Of a stretch of DNA of 64,000 bases, positions 12,301 through 23,449 are shown in pieces. The stretch covers positions 10,992,001-11,056,000 of the forward strand of contig JAKSXM010000238.1 in NCBI GenBank assembly GCA_022575985.1, written 5' to 3'. Position 1 is the stretch's first letter. Each line of letters opens with the position of its first letter. The notes beneath the pieces are model-generated. The model was not told the origin of the DNA. It was given only the letters and a program-made list of their open reading frames with translations, and did not search any database. Origin of the DNA: Anagrus nilaparvatae. Taxonomy: Eukaryota > Arthropoda > Insecta > Hymenoptera > Mymaridae. The translations under genes and the position numbers were made by a program.

Positions 12301-15300
12301 ATGAGATAATAACTTGAAGGTTATATACGATTATTATTATATATATATTGGGGGTATATATACAGAGATTTTTTTTTTTCATTTATCAATGTGAACTTGA
12401 CAATGTACAAGGTTTGGTTTATTATTATATATTTGTATTAAAATGTTATTTTTTTCTTTGTGATTTATTTAATTTTACTTTAAAAAAGTAGAATTTGAGT
12501 GGAATAATTAATTAGTTAAACTATGATATTTTCTTTTAGTAAGATTGATTAAATTCAAAATATGGTTGTGCAAATTTTAAGTACAAGTTTTTTATAGTAT
12601 ATTTAAATTATAGTTTTAGAAAAAATTTAGATTTTTATTCAATTGACTTTAATTGTTAAATAATTTAAAACGTAATTGAGTTAAATTTTTATAAGGAAAA
12701 TATAAATAAATTGGACATAGATTCACACTCGAATTGTGTTATTTAAAAAAAAATTTATTTAGGAATTCATTTAATAAAAATTTAGTTTTTTGAAAACTCA
12801 TAAGAAAACTCATACTATTACTATTTATTTTGAAAGAAATTCATGTTTTATTTTTCTCGCAAGTAAAATGGCTTGTTAATACTATATAAGAAATCATATA
12901 AGTCTTAATTTTCTATCTGTAAAATATAAAATTACTAATTATAATTATTTCTAAATTTTTAAAACCATCTGAAACAAAATTTTTCATTTTTGGGTCAAAC
13001 TGTTACTAAACGTTGGACGCTAAGGTTTCAAGAATCTTCTTTTAGTTGAAATTCCAATTTGAATAAGATATATTTGATAAGATTTATTATTGCGTAATAA
13101 TAAATTTTTATTATATAACATCAAGAACTCATTTCATTTGCGAGAAAACTTATATTAAAAAATTCATTGTAGTAAAAGTTCACGAATACATGAAAGTAAT
13201 CGGGAGGAAATATTAACTCAAGTTTTGCAAATAGAAGTCCGTACAAAGTTAGATCTTTAGTTATCTGTGAATAAATAATCAAAATAATTATGAATTTACA
13301 CTTTTATAGTAATTATATAATATGAAAAACTACTAATACTTCATAATGTATTTGAAATGTTTATCACTTGTAATTCATTAAATGTAGACGTTAAAAAATA
13401 AAAATTTTCTATTTTTTCAGAAAAACAAGAGATAAAAATTTAATTTAACATAATGACATAATTTTTTTCTCGTTTTTTTTTAAATACATTTTCGTGCATT
13501 AGTTATATTTTACGATGTTTAATCTGATGAAAGTTATAATACGTACAGAAAATAAAAAGTTATCTTCGCTATTAAGTATAATTATAAGCTTTTTTTTCTT
13601 TTTGTTTACATAGATAAAAAAAAGAATTTTTTAATTTGAATACTACAGGATTATTTTGAAGTAAATTTTATGAACTTTTACAATCTAGTAATTTCAAGAA
13701 AAACCGGGTAGGTTTTAGCAAATTGATCTGATGTCAAAATAGTATTTTTTTTATGGCTGATTAGTAAAAAAAAGATCCCTTTTGAAGAAGAATAATGCAG
13801 AATTTTCCAAAATTTTCTTAATTTTTGGCCCTCGAAAGGAAAACTAGCTTCAAAATCTCCTAAATCAGTCAAGCCATCCTTTAATTCATCAAAAAATAAA
13901 AAAATAAAAAAAACCATACTCTATTCAATAAATTAACATAATAACTTGATTTTATGTATACAAAATTTTAAAATTAAAAAAAAAGCATGTGTTTATTATA
14001 GCATATAACAACCTATTTTCAGTAAATTTATTGAGTTTATATAGTGTACGACAAGATGATTTTATTTTATGTTCAATTTTATATACACTAAAGTAATAAA
14101 AAAAAAAAGTTATATAATTTTGGGTCAATATTACTAATTTATTTACTATTTATACTCTTAATTAATGTACCATGTTTTTAATATAAATTTTAATAGTATA
14201 TCAAATTTCAATAATTTTAGTTTTTTGATTTATTTTATTTTCATTTTATTATAAAATAATGAAAAATAATAAAAAAAAGTTTTATATTAAAATTTTAATA
14301 ATACATTTTGAGCAGAATATTTTATTTTATTAATTCAAAGAATTTAAAACAATAAAATATTAAAGTTTCTTACCACTAAACTAACTTAATATAAATTTTC
14401 AATTTGTAAAAATTTCTTTTAAAAAATATTAAAAATTTTTGAGTAAACATTTTCTTAAATAATTCTAATATACAAACTTTTAAATTCAAAAAAGTATTAA
14501 GAAAATGCTTTATTTTATTATTATAATTATTACTAGTTAGAGTAAAAGTCAAGTTTTTCTTTTTTTACATTCGTGACTGATATATTCGTGGCTTATATAT
14601 GTTGGTATGCATATCGATTTTAGTAAAAAAAGGGTATTCAACCCTTAGGTGCATATATACACAAAGTTAGACCGTCACACCTGTATACATAACATGTATT
14701 ACTGATCGTTTTTATATTGCTGCGATATATTTATTTGATATTTTTCAAATAATTTTAAATTTATATAAAATGTATGCAAAGTTTGTTTAAGATTATTATT
14801 ACGTAAGTATAGGAAATACATGTGTGCACTGGGTAAATTTTTATAAGGTATAAAGTGTTTGAGATTTTAAATTGATAAATTGGAAATATATATATGCAAA
14901 AAAAATATTGATAGTACACGTTTTTTTTACTTTGATATTCAAATTAGGTTGTGATTTTATGAAATTGAATTAAATTGATGTTGCACATTTAAATTGGTAA
15001 TTTTGTAGCATGCTTTTGATTGTTTATTTATAGTTTACTAATTTTGGGCTGTGGTTAAAAAACAAATAAATGCTTTATAGGAATTTGTCTAGTTTTTGAT
15101 TTCCAATTTTCGAAAAAAGGGACTATTAGAATTTTTATGCCCAAAAATACTTGAAATATGAAGTAAGGTATCATTGACTCATTTGGCTGAGATGTTTAAG
15201 AACCTGAAAAAATCTTTTTACTAACACATATATAATTCATGCTTTATTTTTTGCAAAGTTAACTTAAAAAAGCTAAATAAGCTTGAACTTTATTCATCAA

Positions 15301-18215
15301 AACTTTTCGAGAAAAAAACAAGTTCGAAGAGTAATTTCTAGTGATAAATTATACTTAAAGTAGATTTTAAATTTATTGGAATTTTCTATATATTTTATTT
15401 AAAATAATTAAAAGTTCATGACCCCTTATAACTAGATTACACAATATACACGTATGTAATTAATAAAAGTATAATCCATGTAATTTTGTATAAAGTCAAT
15501 AAACGTGATTATCCTTTAGCTTAAACTACAAAGATTCAAAAGTTAATCTAACTATAGTGTCGACTAAAAAGCTTATATCTAAAGTTAAGATGCTTTATTT
15601 AATCTAAATAGTTATTTTCTGATTTTATCATTTCTAATTTAAAATTTCTAAATTAATATACCGAGTCAGACATATAATCCTAGAACATGAAAATAATTTT
15701 AATAGATAATGTTATATTATTATTCACTTAAACTCATTTATATCTACAAAGATCTGACATATATTTTGACAAATTATTCATAGTTACATTCAGTTTATAT
15801 ACATATTTATTACATTCTGTTTTATAATCATAAACTTTGAAATATTGTGCTTATATTATTACATGCATAATTTTATGTATTTTATTTAATACCTTGATAC
15901 AACTAATTTAACAAAATCAAGATAAGTTAATTTTTGTTTCTATTTGTAAAACTACGATTTTTTGGTACCATTTTTTAACTATTTTTAATTTTTACTTAAC
16001 AGATTTTTAATACCACCTGTATTGAATTTATTTTAGCAAACATTTTTGAACGAATCCTTTCCTAATACTCTTCCTCTGCCCCAATTATATTTGGGCCACA
16101 ATTTTTTTTATAAATGTTTTGGTACCAACATCTTTTTGGTTACATTTTGTCTGGACTTAAATGTCTGAATAACAATAAATTTTTTAGTTTCATCAAAATC
16201 TAAAAAAATTTTTAATATACAATTCAAAAAAATTAAAAAATTGTAATCAATCAATCAAAAAAAAACCACTTAAAACATGAATTTATTTTTGTTTATAAAA
16301 ATAACAGTATTTCCCACATTTTATACGAATACCTATTATTACGTAGTTAACATATTATGACTAAAATTCTCAAGTATCATTAATTATTTTGTTACATTGA
16401 ATACATAATGATTTGTTAATTAGCAAACTATATTCGAATGCATAGTTAAGCTGCTTATTTATTATTCAGTCAAATGATCCTTTTAATAATTTATTGTACT
16501 TAACAATATAGAAACATGCATAGTGGTTTGTAATGACTATTTTGTTGAAAATTACATATTTGTTATAGAATTATCGCATTCTCCTAAAATATATGTCAAC
16601 CATTTATTTGTAGATTCTTGTTTTAAATTATAAAAGCATATAATCGAAACTAAAGGGTAAAAGCAGTGTTTGATATAGCAAACTGAAATTATTATAGTAC
16701 TTTAGTGTTATAATATTAGATTCCTATACTTTTTATATGACAATTTACTGGTTTTACCCTGTAATAGAAAATCGTAATGATATGTAGTTAGCTAATGCAT
16801 TTATAAGGTATCATAATAAAATGGAACATGTTTATACGAGGATTAAATTTCGAGATTTTAGGAGAGATGCAACTTGTTTGAGAAATAGGAGAAGGGTAGT
16901 GAAGAGGACTTAAGGAGGGTAATTCAATTTTATAATGTTACTTATTTATTTAATAACCCAAAAATTGATTTACAAACTCTCGAAATGACAAAGACAAGGG
17001 CTTCATTGATTATTTAAAAAAAAAATTCGAAAATTTATAAAATACGAAGCAAAACGTAAGTATGAAAAAATAGCCCCTATTTCGCAATGGGGTGCCAAAA
17101 ATATTTAAACATTTTAAAACAAGAAAACCCACAAAAGTTGACACTTAAAATAAATTTTCAAAATTTAGAAATTAAAAGTTTCTTGCTGCTATTCAGAATA
17201 GTGGAGTAAATTTCGGGAAAACAGGAATTATATTAGATACTATAACAAACATATTGCATTAACAAATCTAAAATATCGATACCTAACAGGGTTCAATTTT
17301 GTTTAAAATAATAAAGTAAATCTTCTAAGAATTATATTTACCCTTAAAAATCATAAATTTGATATAAACTTTTAATTATATTCTAAAAAATTAAATTTCT
17401 TATAAAACAAAAACTTTAATTTAGTTTATAACTTAAAAACACGTGTTTTTAATTAAATATTTTGCATAAAAAAACATAAATAACTTATTTAATAACTTAA
17501 TTATAAAGTTCATAAATTTTAAAAAGCTAAATTTTCTTATTTATAAAAAAAATATTATAAATATTTATACTCTTAATTTATTTTTAAAAAAATATTGAAT
17601 ACTTAACCATTTCCGTTCTAAAGGAAGTTATAAATTTTGTATTTTATATATTAACACAAAGTATATATAAGTTAAGTAGATAAAAGCCGAGCATGGTCAG
17701 ACAGAGTATACATAATCTCCCTTATATTAATAATAATATTAAAATACAAAAATTATTATTTTTTATTCAATAAAAAAAAAAATCAACTAAATAAAAAACT
17801 AATATACACAAACTTTAATTAAAAATAATAATAATAATAATACAGAGTATATTTTTTAACTGTGTATTTCTACACGTCATCCAATTTAAACGTGATATGA
17901 TTTTTAAAACTTAAGTCACGTTTCAAAAACTTTTAGAATATATCTAGAAATGTAGACTTTATAAAAAAAATTCAAAAAGGTTATTTCTTTTTTAGTACTG
18001 TTGCTGTACGATTGCTTATCATATGTCATTCTTTTTCTATACCTTTTTTTTTATGCTGTCATGAACATTCGTTGTGATGTTGTAAAAAAAAGGGTTTATA
18101 AAAGAAAACTGTATATTTTAATCAACATTTTTTTTTTATTTTTGGTTTTATGTAATTAATGAATTTTAAGTTTTAGTTTTAAGTGTGTGATCATATATCA
18201 TTTTTGTAATTTAAT
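9356..18215. other. AT-rich intergenic or intronic DNA
   Basis: Long AT-rich stretch with only chance frames. 11820-12000 is slightly richer in C (ACACCGGCGGTTGGTTTAAT, then 'CAATGCGCAGCGGGATTTTG') and could hold a promoter or non-coding exon, but no splice-consistent gene was found. 17820-17841 has an AAT run. Nothing else is supported. Confidence 0.4.
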
Positions 18216-18883
18216 ATATACACTGAAAATCTTTTTGCCTTAAATTTGCCTTAAATAATCATTGGTTTTTGTTTTTATTATTTTTATTGCACTACCTAAA
18301 CTGTAAAAAATAACTTCCTTATATTAACAAAAAAATTCGTAATTTTACTAAATTTAGTATATTATCAAAAAATTCGAGAATTCTCGATTTTTTTTTGTGA
18401 ATTCATAAGAAAAGTTGATAGTTTACAATTTTTTTTCGAAAATTTACAAAAAATAGTCGTAAATTTACGAAAAGTAATTGTTAATTTGCAACTTTTTTCG
18501 TAAATAATAATTTTTTCGTAAATAATTTTCGTAAATATTTTCTAAAATAACGAAAAATAATTGCGAATTTGCAACTTTTTTCGTAAATTCACAAAAAAAA
18601 ATCGAGAATCCTCGAATTTTTCAATAATATACTAAATTTAGTAAATTTACGATTTTTTTCGCATATTTACAAATTTTTTTGAAAATTTACCAATTTTTCG
18701 AAAATTTTTTAATTTTTTTGTTATTATAAGGAAGTTACTTTTTACAGTGATAATTTAGTTTTAATGAATTCTCAAATTTGGGGCTCGATGCCCCGAAGAA
18801 TCGGAGTGAGCAAGCTAAGGATCTAGACCTTTGTCGTACTATATCCAAACGATGAGAAAGCCAAAAAGCTTTTCAGTGTATAT
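18216..18883. mobile_element. Outer TIR element hosting a nested TIR element
   Basis: A terminal inverted repeat of about 21 bp pairs ATATACACTGAAAATCTTTT (from 18216) with AAAAGCTTTTCAGTGTATAT (to 18883). The right half holds a GC-richer block including 'GGGGCTCGATGCCCCG' (about 18780). A second TIR element (18300-18748) sits inside. It has no coding frame. The outer boundaries are moderately certain because flanking TA dinucleotides blur them. Confidence 0.45.
18300..18748. mobile_element. TIR element, family 2 (ACTGTAAAAAGTAACTTCC)
   Basis: The left end 'ACTGTAAAAAATAACTTCC' is the inverted match of the right end 'GGAAGTTACTTTTTACAGT'. The inside is a further palindrome: TTCGAGAATTCTCGATTTTT near 18370 is mirrored near 18600, as is ACTAAATTTAGTATATTAT. 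Related copies end at 41604 and begin at 63780. It is non-coding, so a MITE-like element; no target-site duplication could be settled. Confidence 0.7.
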
Positions 18884-19378
18884 AAAAAAAAAAACATTTT
18901 TTAGTACGAAAAAATTGAATCAAGTATACATAAAATCTTTTATGTATTAAAAATATTATATACAAAGCTTAGATAATACTCAAGTACATTCTAAAAAGAT
19001 TAAGATTTTAATTTTAATAATAAAGAATTTAATAATATATCAAACAGATTTTAATCTTTTCTAAAAATAAAAATATATACATATATGCAACAACTTACTT
19101 ATTGTAGAAAATTAAATTTTTTTTTTATGTACTTGAAAAAATGTAAAGTAAATAATGTAAGAAAGAAAATTTAAAGATGGATGGCACTTGGTTTACTTTT
19201 TAGATTATGTAGTACGGACGTAGTATAATTTTGTTAGATTTTAATAAGAAAGAAGTTCTGCTCTCTTTGAAATCTTTGGTTAGTGTGCAGTCAGGTGTAT
19301 ATTCTTGTTAACTTATGAAACAATATTTTTTTTTTTATTTTAATAAACTTAATTTAATATTTTTTTTAAAGTAAACTT
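18884..19378. other. AT-rich DNA, nothing recognised
   Basis: AT-rich sequence between two inverted-repeat elements. No gene or repeat is identified. Confidence 0.4.
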
Positions 19379-20432
19379 ACAAGGGGAGTTCACTACCTTT
19401 GGAACACCACTCGGTTCATGAAAATGGGCCTTCTGAACCTAGAAATGTAAGGCTCAATTTTACAAAATAGGGTTTTTTGGTAATTTTTAACGTAACGCTG
19501 AAATCTCGCAAGTTAATTAAAAGGAAATCTAGGCTCCCAACACTTTTTTTCCGCCTTTTAAACACTATAACCAATTAACCTAATGGTAATTTTCGGTCCA
19601 AAATTACCGATTTTTAAATTGCTGCCAAAACTGCTATTTTTCATGAAAAAAGATTTTATAGGTCTTGTATAAGCAAAAAATTTCCAAAAATGTTTACTCG
19701 TTTTTTCTTGAGTCGTTTTTGAGAAATGGCTTTTTAAAGTTTACATTAAAAACGGGTTTTTTAAAAAAATTATATAATTGGGACTGTGACTTCAAATTAT
19801 CATATATAATTAACTCATTAACGCCGACGCGTAGAGTTTTGGAAATGGTAAAAAAGCAATAACTTCGATCGGTATTGCCCATTTTACCCCTTTTAGCCCA
19901 GTTTTTTGAGCACATACAAGAGGTATAGGTCAAAACCTAATGATGGGTGTTAATGAAAAATTTTTTAGCCATATACCTGCAAGGGAAATTGTTAGTTTTT
20001 ACCATTTCTAAAACTCTCCGCGTCGGCGTTAATGAGTTAAGTTAAAGGATTAAAGAATTTTTAAAGCTTTAAATCTTATGGAAATTTCCTGAGACCTATA
20101 AAATCCATTTTCCTTAGAAATTACAAATTTAGGAGCAATTTAAAAATTGGTCATTTTTAGCCAAAAATGACCATTTGGTTGATTGACTTTAGTGATGAGA
20201 GAAGTAGCAATAAAAAACTTCGGTTTGTGGCGTTTGAAAGATGACACTTACACAAAAAAATAAAACCAACCAAAGAATTTTAGCGTTACATTGAAAATTA
20301 CCGAAAAAACCTATTTTGTAACATTGAGCCCTTCGTTTCTAGTCCCAAAAGGCTCCATTTCTTCAACATAATAAACTCATTTATAACCATTTGGTTTAAA
20401 TTGGTGTTCCAAAGGTAGTGAACTCCCCTTGT
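19379..20432. mobile_element. 1.05-kb foldback/TIR element with pairing along its length
   Basis: The ends are an almost exact inverted repeat: ACAAGGGGAGTTCACTACCT at 19379 and AGGTAGTGAACTCCCCTTGT ending at 20432. Pairing continues inward with mismatches and indels: a 'GGTAATTTTTAACGTAACGC' block pairs with 'GCGTTACATTGAAAATTACC', and TTAACTCATTAACGCCGACG (about 19809) pairs with CGTCGGCGTTAATGAGTTAA (about 20021). Two overlapping open frames at 19665-19933 lie in the arm and look accidental. No transposase is present; non-autonomous foldback element. Confidence 0.75.
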
Positions 20433-20720
20433 CAAATTAATAATGGTTTTAAGCTTTATTTAAATTAGGATGTGTATTCAATTTATGAATCTGTTTTTAT
20501 GACGTGTTTAGATTTAAGAAAGGAATTTTCTTTTAGAATAAATAAAATTTTTGCAAAAATAAAATACAATGTACTTAGTAAATTATTGCAATATAATAGC
20601 AACTATAAAATTGACTAGTATACAGAAAATAATGTTGTTGCCATAAATTGGTATCCATATAGCTTTTGAGTATAGGTTTCATTCTTCACAGCAATATTAA
20701 TAGAATAGCCAGCAGGTGTA
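20433..20720. other. AT-rich DNA, nothing recognised
   Basis: Short AT-rich gap between two repeats; no feature seen. Confidence 0.4.
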
Positions 20721-21110
20721 CTGTCATCCAGGCACGTAGCCTTAATTTTCGTTTGGGGGGGGGCTTCAACGTAATCCAAACTGCATTTTACCCCTACTTT
20801 TGAAAAAAATACTTTATAAAAAAAAATTTAGAAGGGGGCTAAAGAAAGAAATTACTTATTTAAAGTAATTCTTTGTGGTAATAAAATGTTATAAAATCAA
20901 GGGCGGATCTAGAAAATTGTTTGTGGGGTCTCATTTGAAATCAAATGACAAAAAACTTGCTAAAAAAAGGTTTTTAAACATTTTGGGGAGTTGGCCAATC
21001 TGGTGTTTCCCACTAATTATGTATCGTAAAATTTGCTTTAAAAAGGTAAAACTGATCACTGAAGGGGGTAAATTGACCCCTTTTTACAACCCTCTGTATC
21101 CTTCACTGTA
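20721..21110. repeat. Old interspersed-repeat remnant
   Basis: Contains 'CCAGGCACGTAGCC', a GGGGGGGG run, 'GGGCGGATCTAG' and 'GGGGTAAATTGACCCC'. Words of this kind recur in degraded high-copy repeats of insect genomes. GC is higher than in the flanks. The 78-codon frame here has no family resemblance and is not called as a gene. Confidence 0.45.
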
Positions 21111-22164
21111 AAATAATTAATAAAGTACCTATTTATAATTTTTTATTACATTGTTTTATTTATAAATAATAAATGACCTTAGTTATTCCAGTAAAAAAAA
21201 AAATTTACAATGTAACGCATAAATAAATTATTAATTATATATTATCTATTTTTTAATAATTAAAAAATTTTTAATTGTTTATTAAAATATTATTTATTGT
21301 CAATTAATTATTTTGACATCAAATTTAATTAATTTTCTGTTTTCAATTTATAATATCCTAATGAATCTAAAAAAGCTCAATAATATTTGTCACGTGGCAA
21401 ATTAAATTTTCCAGATTTAAAATCAAAACCAAAACAAATTTTGAATATTAAAAGATCGAGAAAAAAGTGAGAAAAAAAAATATTTTAAAAACTATAAATT
21501 TACATAAAAAGTAATCGATAATCCAATAGGCATGCGCCAGTTTATCCTAAAAAAAGGAAAAAGATATTTCATGTCCATTTATAGCAACAACAGGTTTTGG
21601 TTAAAAAATTTATGATACATCATTTATAATTTTCTGCTTTATCTTTTTCTCATATGATGCGCGTGCATTTGTAGTTTTAAAAAAGATACAAAAAATAAAA
21701 ATCGATTTTTTCGATGGTTAAAAAAAGAAAAAAATATAACGCGTCGTCGAGACTTTGCGGTTTTTCAGGGTTTCTAGAGCATATAAACAAAAGCGCCATC
21801 ATCAGCATCCCTTTTCTATCGAGATATAACTTATTTTATACGCATGCGCATTTTATACTAAAAGTACAGTGACGTTATCATTAAAAAATACACTAAGGGA
21901 TGTTTTTTAAGTAAAAAAACTTGTAATTTATTAAAATTTTATATTTATAAATTAAAATAGAAAATGGATTATCAAGTACTCGAAGAATTTTTTTACATTA
22001 AATTTATAAAATTTACGAATTACTTAATGAATTTTTATTTATTGTGATAAGAAACAAAATGAAGTAAAGTTTAATTAAGAAAATTGTTTATTAAGAGAGA
22101 ATTTTAAACAGTCGCTGGCGACAATTATTACATGAATTCAATTATTAGAAATTAAATAATTATT
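21111..22164. other. Upstream region of the Ly6 gene
   Basis: AT-rich, but 21530-21870 is more complex and apparently single-copy, with CATGCGCCAG, ACGCGTCGTCGAG and two ATGCGC-type sites. TATAAAC at 21782-21788 is followed by AAGCGCCATCATCAGCATCC, a possible core promoter and 5' leader for the Ly6 gene, whose start codon is about 380 bp downstream. No ORF is present. Confidence 0.35.
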
Positions 22165-23166
22165 ATGAAGTACCAATTTTATGAAAATTTAGTACTTCTA
22201 TTTTATGCATTGGATATTATCTCATATCAAGTTAAAGGTAAATTTTTAAAAATAATTTTTTATTTTAATTTTTCAAAATTTTTTTTTTTAACAATTTGCA
22301 TGATTTTTTGTACAAAAAATTTTTTTTCAATTAAATTTAACATGTGATTTTTTTATATTTAATTTTCCATAGAAGATTTCTATAATATGACGTCATGTAC
22401 ACTCTGTTTTGTGAACCTGCGCTTAGATAACATAAAGTTTTTTTCCTATAATAGGAAGTGTCATATATTTGTTAAGCTAAATTTAGGTTTTTATTTAAAA
22501 AAACCGAACACAATAAAAATTTTTTTTCTGATTCAATAAATTATTGAGTTATTTTTAGATTTTTTTACTATTGTTAAGGTTAAAGCTCGCAAGCTCGAGT
22601 GCTTTTTTAACCCTGTGAAGTTGGTTTTTATGTAATTAGATTTTGATTAAAATTTTTTATTTCAGGCCAAAAATTCCAAATAGAACATACGACTCACAAG
22701 ACTCCAAAAGCAATAGAAAAAAGAAACGATTTATGGTGCTACCAATGTGATACAGTAAGCGAAGGTGAAGCATGCACGTTACTTCCAAACAATGAAACAT
22801 TTCATCACAAATGCAAAGGAGATAAAAGGACATGCATGGTAATTAAATTTTTTAAAATCCTTAATCGCATAGAAAAATTAAAAATATTTATTGCAGGCAA
22901 AACGTTTTTCATACACATTAAGTACTGAAAATAAAACAACATTGCCAAAATTATGGGGCGTCGAAAGAAATTGTACCAATAAATGTGAACCTGGTTGTAT
23001 TGTTATTGGTGAACGTACAAAATTATATGCATGTACTGATTGTTGTAATACAAATTTATGTAATGCTGGTAAAGGCAATGCTAATGAACTTGTCATTAAA
23101 AATATTGAATTTTTTTTTGCACTAATATTACAAATTATACTTACTGTTATTATGTCTTCATCTTGA
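22165..23166 (+). CDS. Ly6/uPAR-domain protein, secreted and probably GPI-anchored
   Basis: Three coding exons, 22165-22237, 22666-22838 and 22897-23166, join through GT-AG introns (phases 1 and 0) into 171 codons. Exon 1 encodes a signal peptide with hydrophobic core LVLLFYALDII. The mature part has twelve cysteines at about residues 49, 52, 61, 74, 81, 108, 112, 116, 128, 131, 132 and 137, opening with CYQC and ending with CCNTNLCN, the Ly6 signature. Ten are usual in the three-finger fold, so two may form an extra disulphide. NxT sites lie at 67, 94 and 107. The last ~18 residues are hydrophobic after a small polar stretch, as for GPI attachment. AATAAA lies at 23204. Insect members of this class include quiver/sleepless and boudin; the orthologue is unclear. 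Confidence 0.88.
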
Positions 23167-23203
23167 CATATTATGTACCTATAAAATAATTATATTATAT
23201 TAA

Positions 23204-23209
23204 AATAAA
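23204..23209 (+). terminator. Polyadenylation signal of the Ly6 gene
   Basis: AATAAA about 40 bp after the TGA at 23164-23166. Confidence 0.5.
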
Positions 23210-23449
23210 ATTTTAAATAATATTTTTTTCTAAATAAATATCTCTTTTCTTTTGTTATACCAAATACCTCGGGACTGTAATAAATATTAAGTTTTTTGGG
23301 TTTGGCAAATATATAAAAATTGTTTTGTGGGAAAATTTCAACCAAGTCTCTGTACTAAAATATTCTATTTTGATAAAAATAATATTCTTTAATCTATAAT
23401 AGCTAATCTTTGGTCTGTTTTATCTCCACTGACGGTAATGGGTTAAAAA

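Noticed and set aside
13678..13917. 79-codon minus-strand frame
   Set aside because: No recognisable motif, no promoter or polyadenylation context, length within chance range.
18780..18860. Possible tRNA in the GC-richer stretch
   Set aside because: No A and B boxes or cloverleaf with anticodon could be drawn; the only hairpin is GGGGCTCGATGCCCCG.
19665..19933. Overlapping frames on both strands
   Set aside because: Inside the foldback element arm; complementary frames reflect its sequence, not genes.
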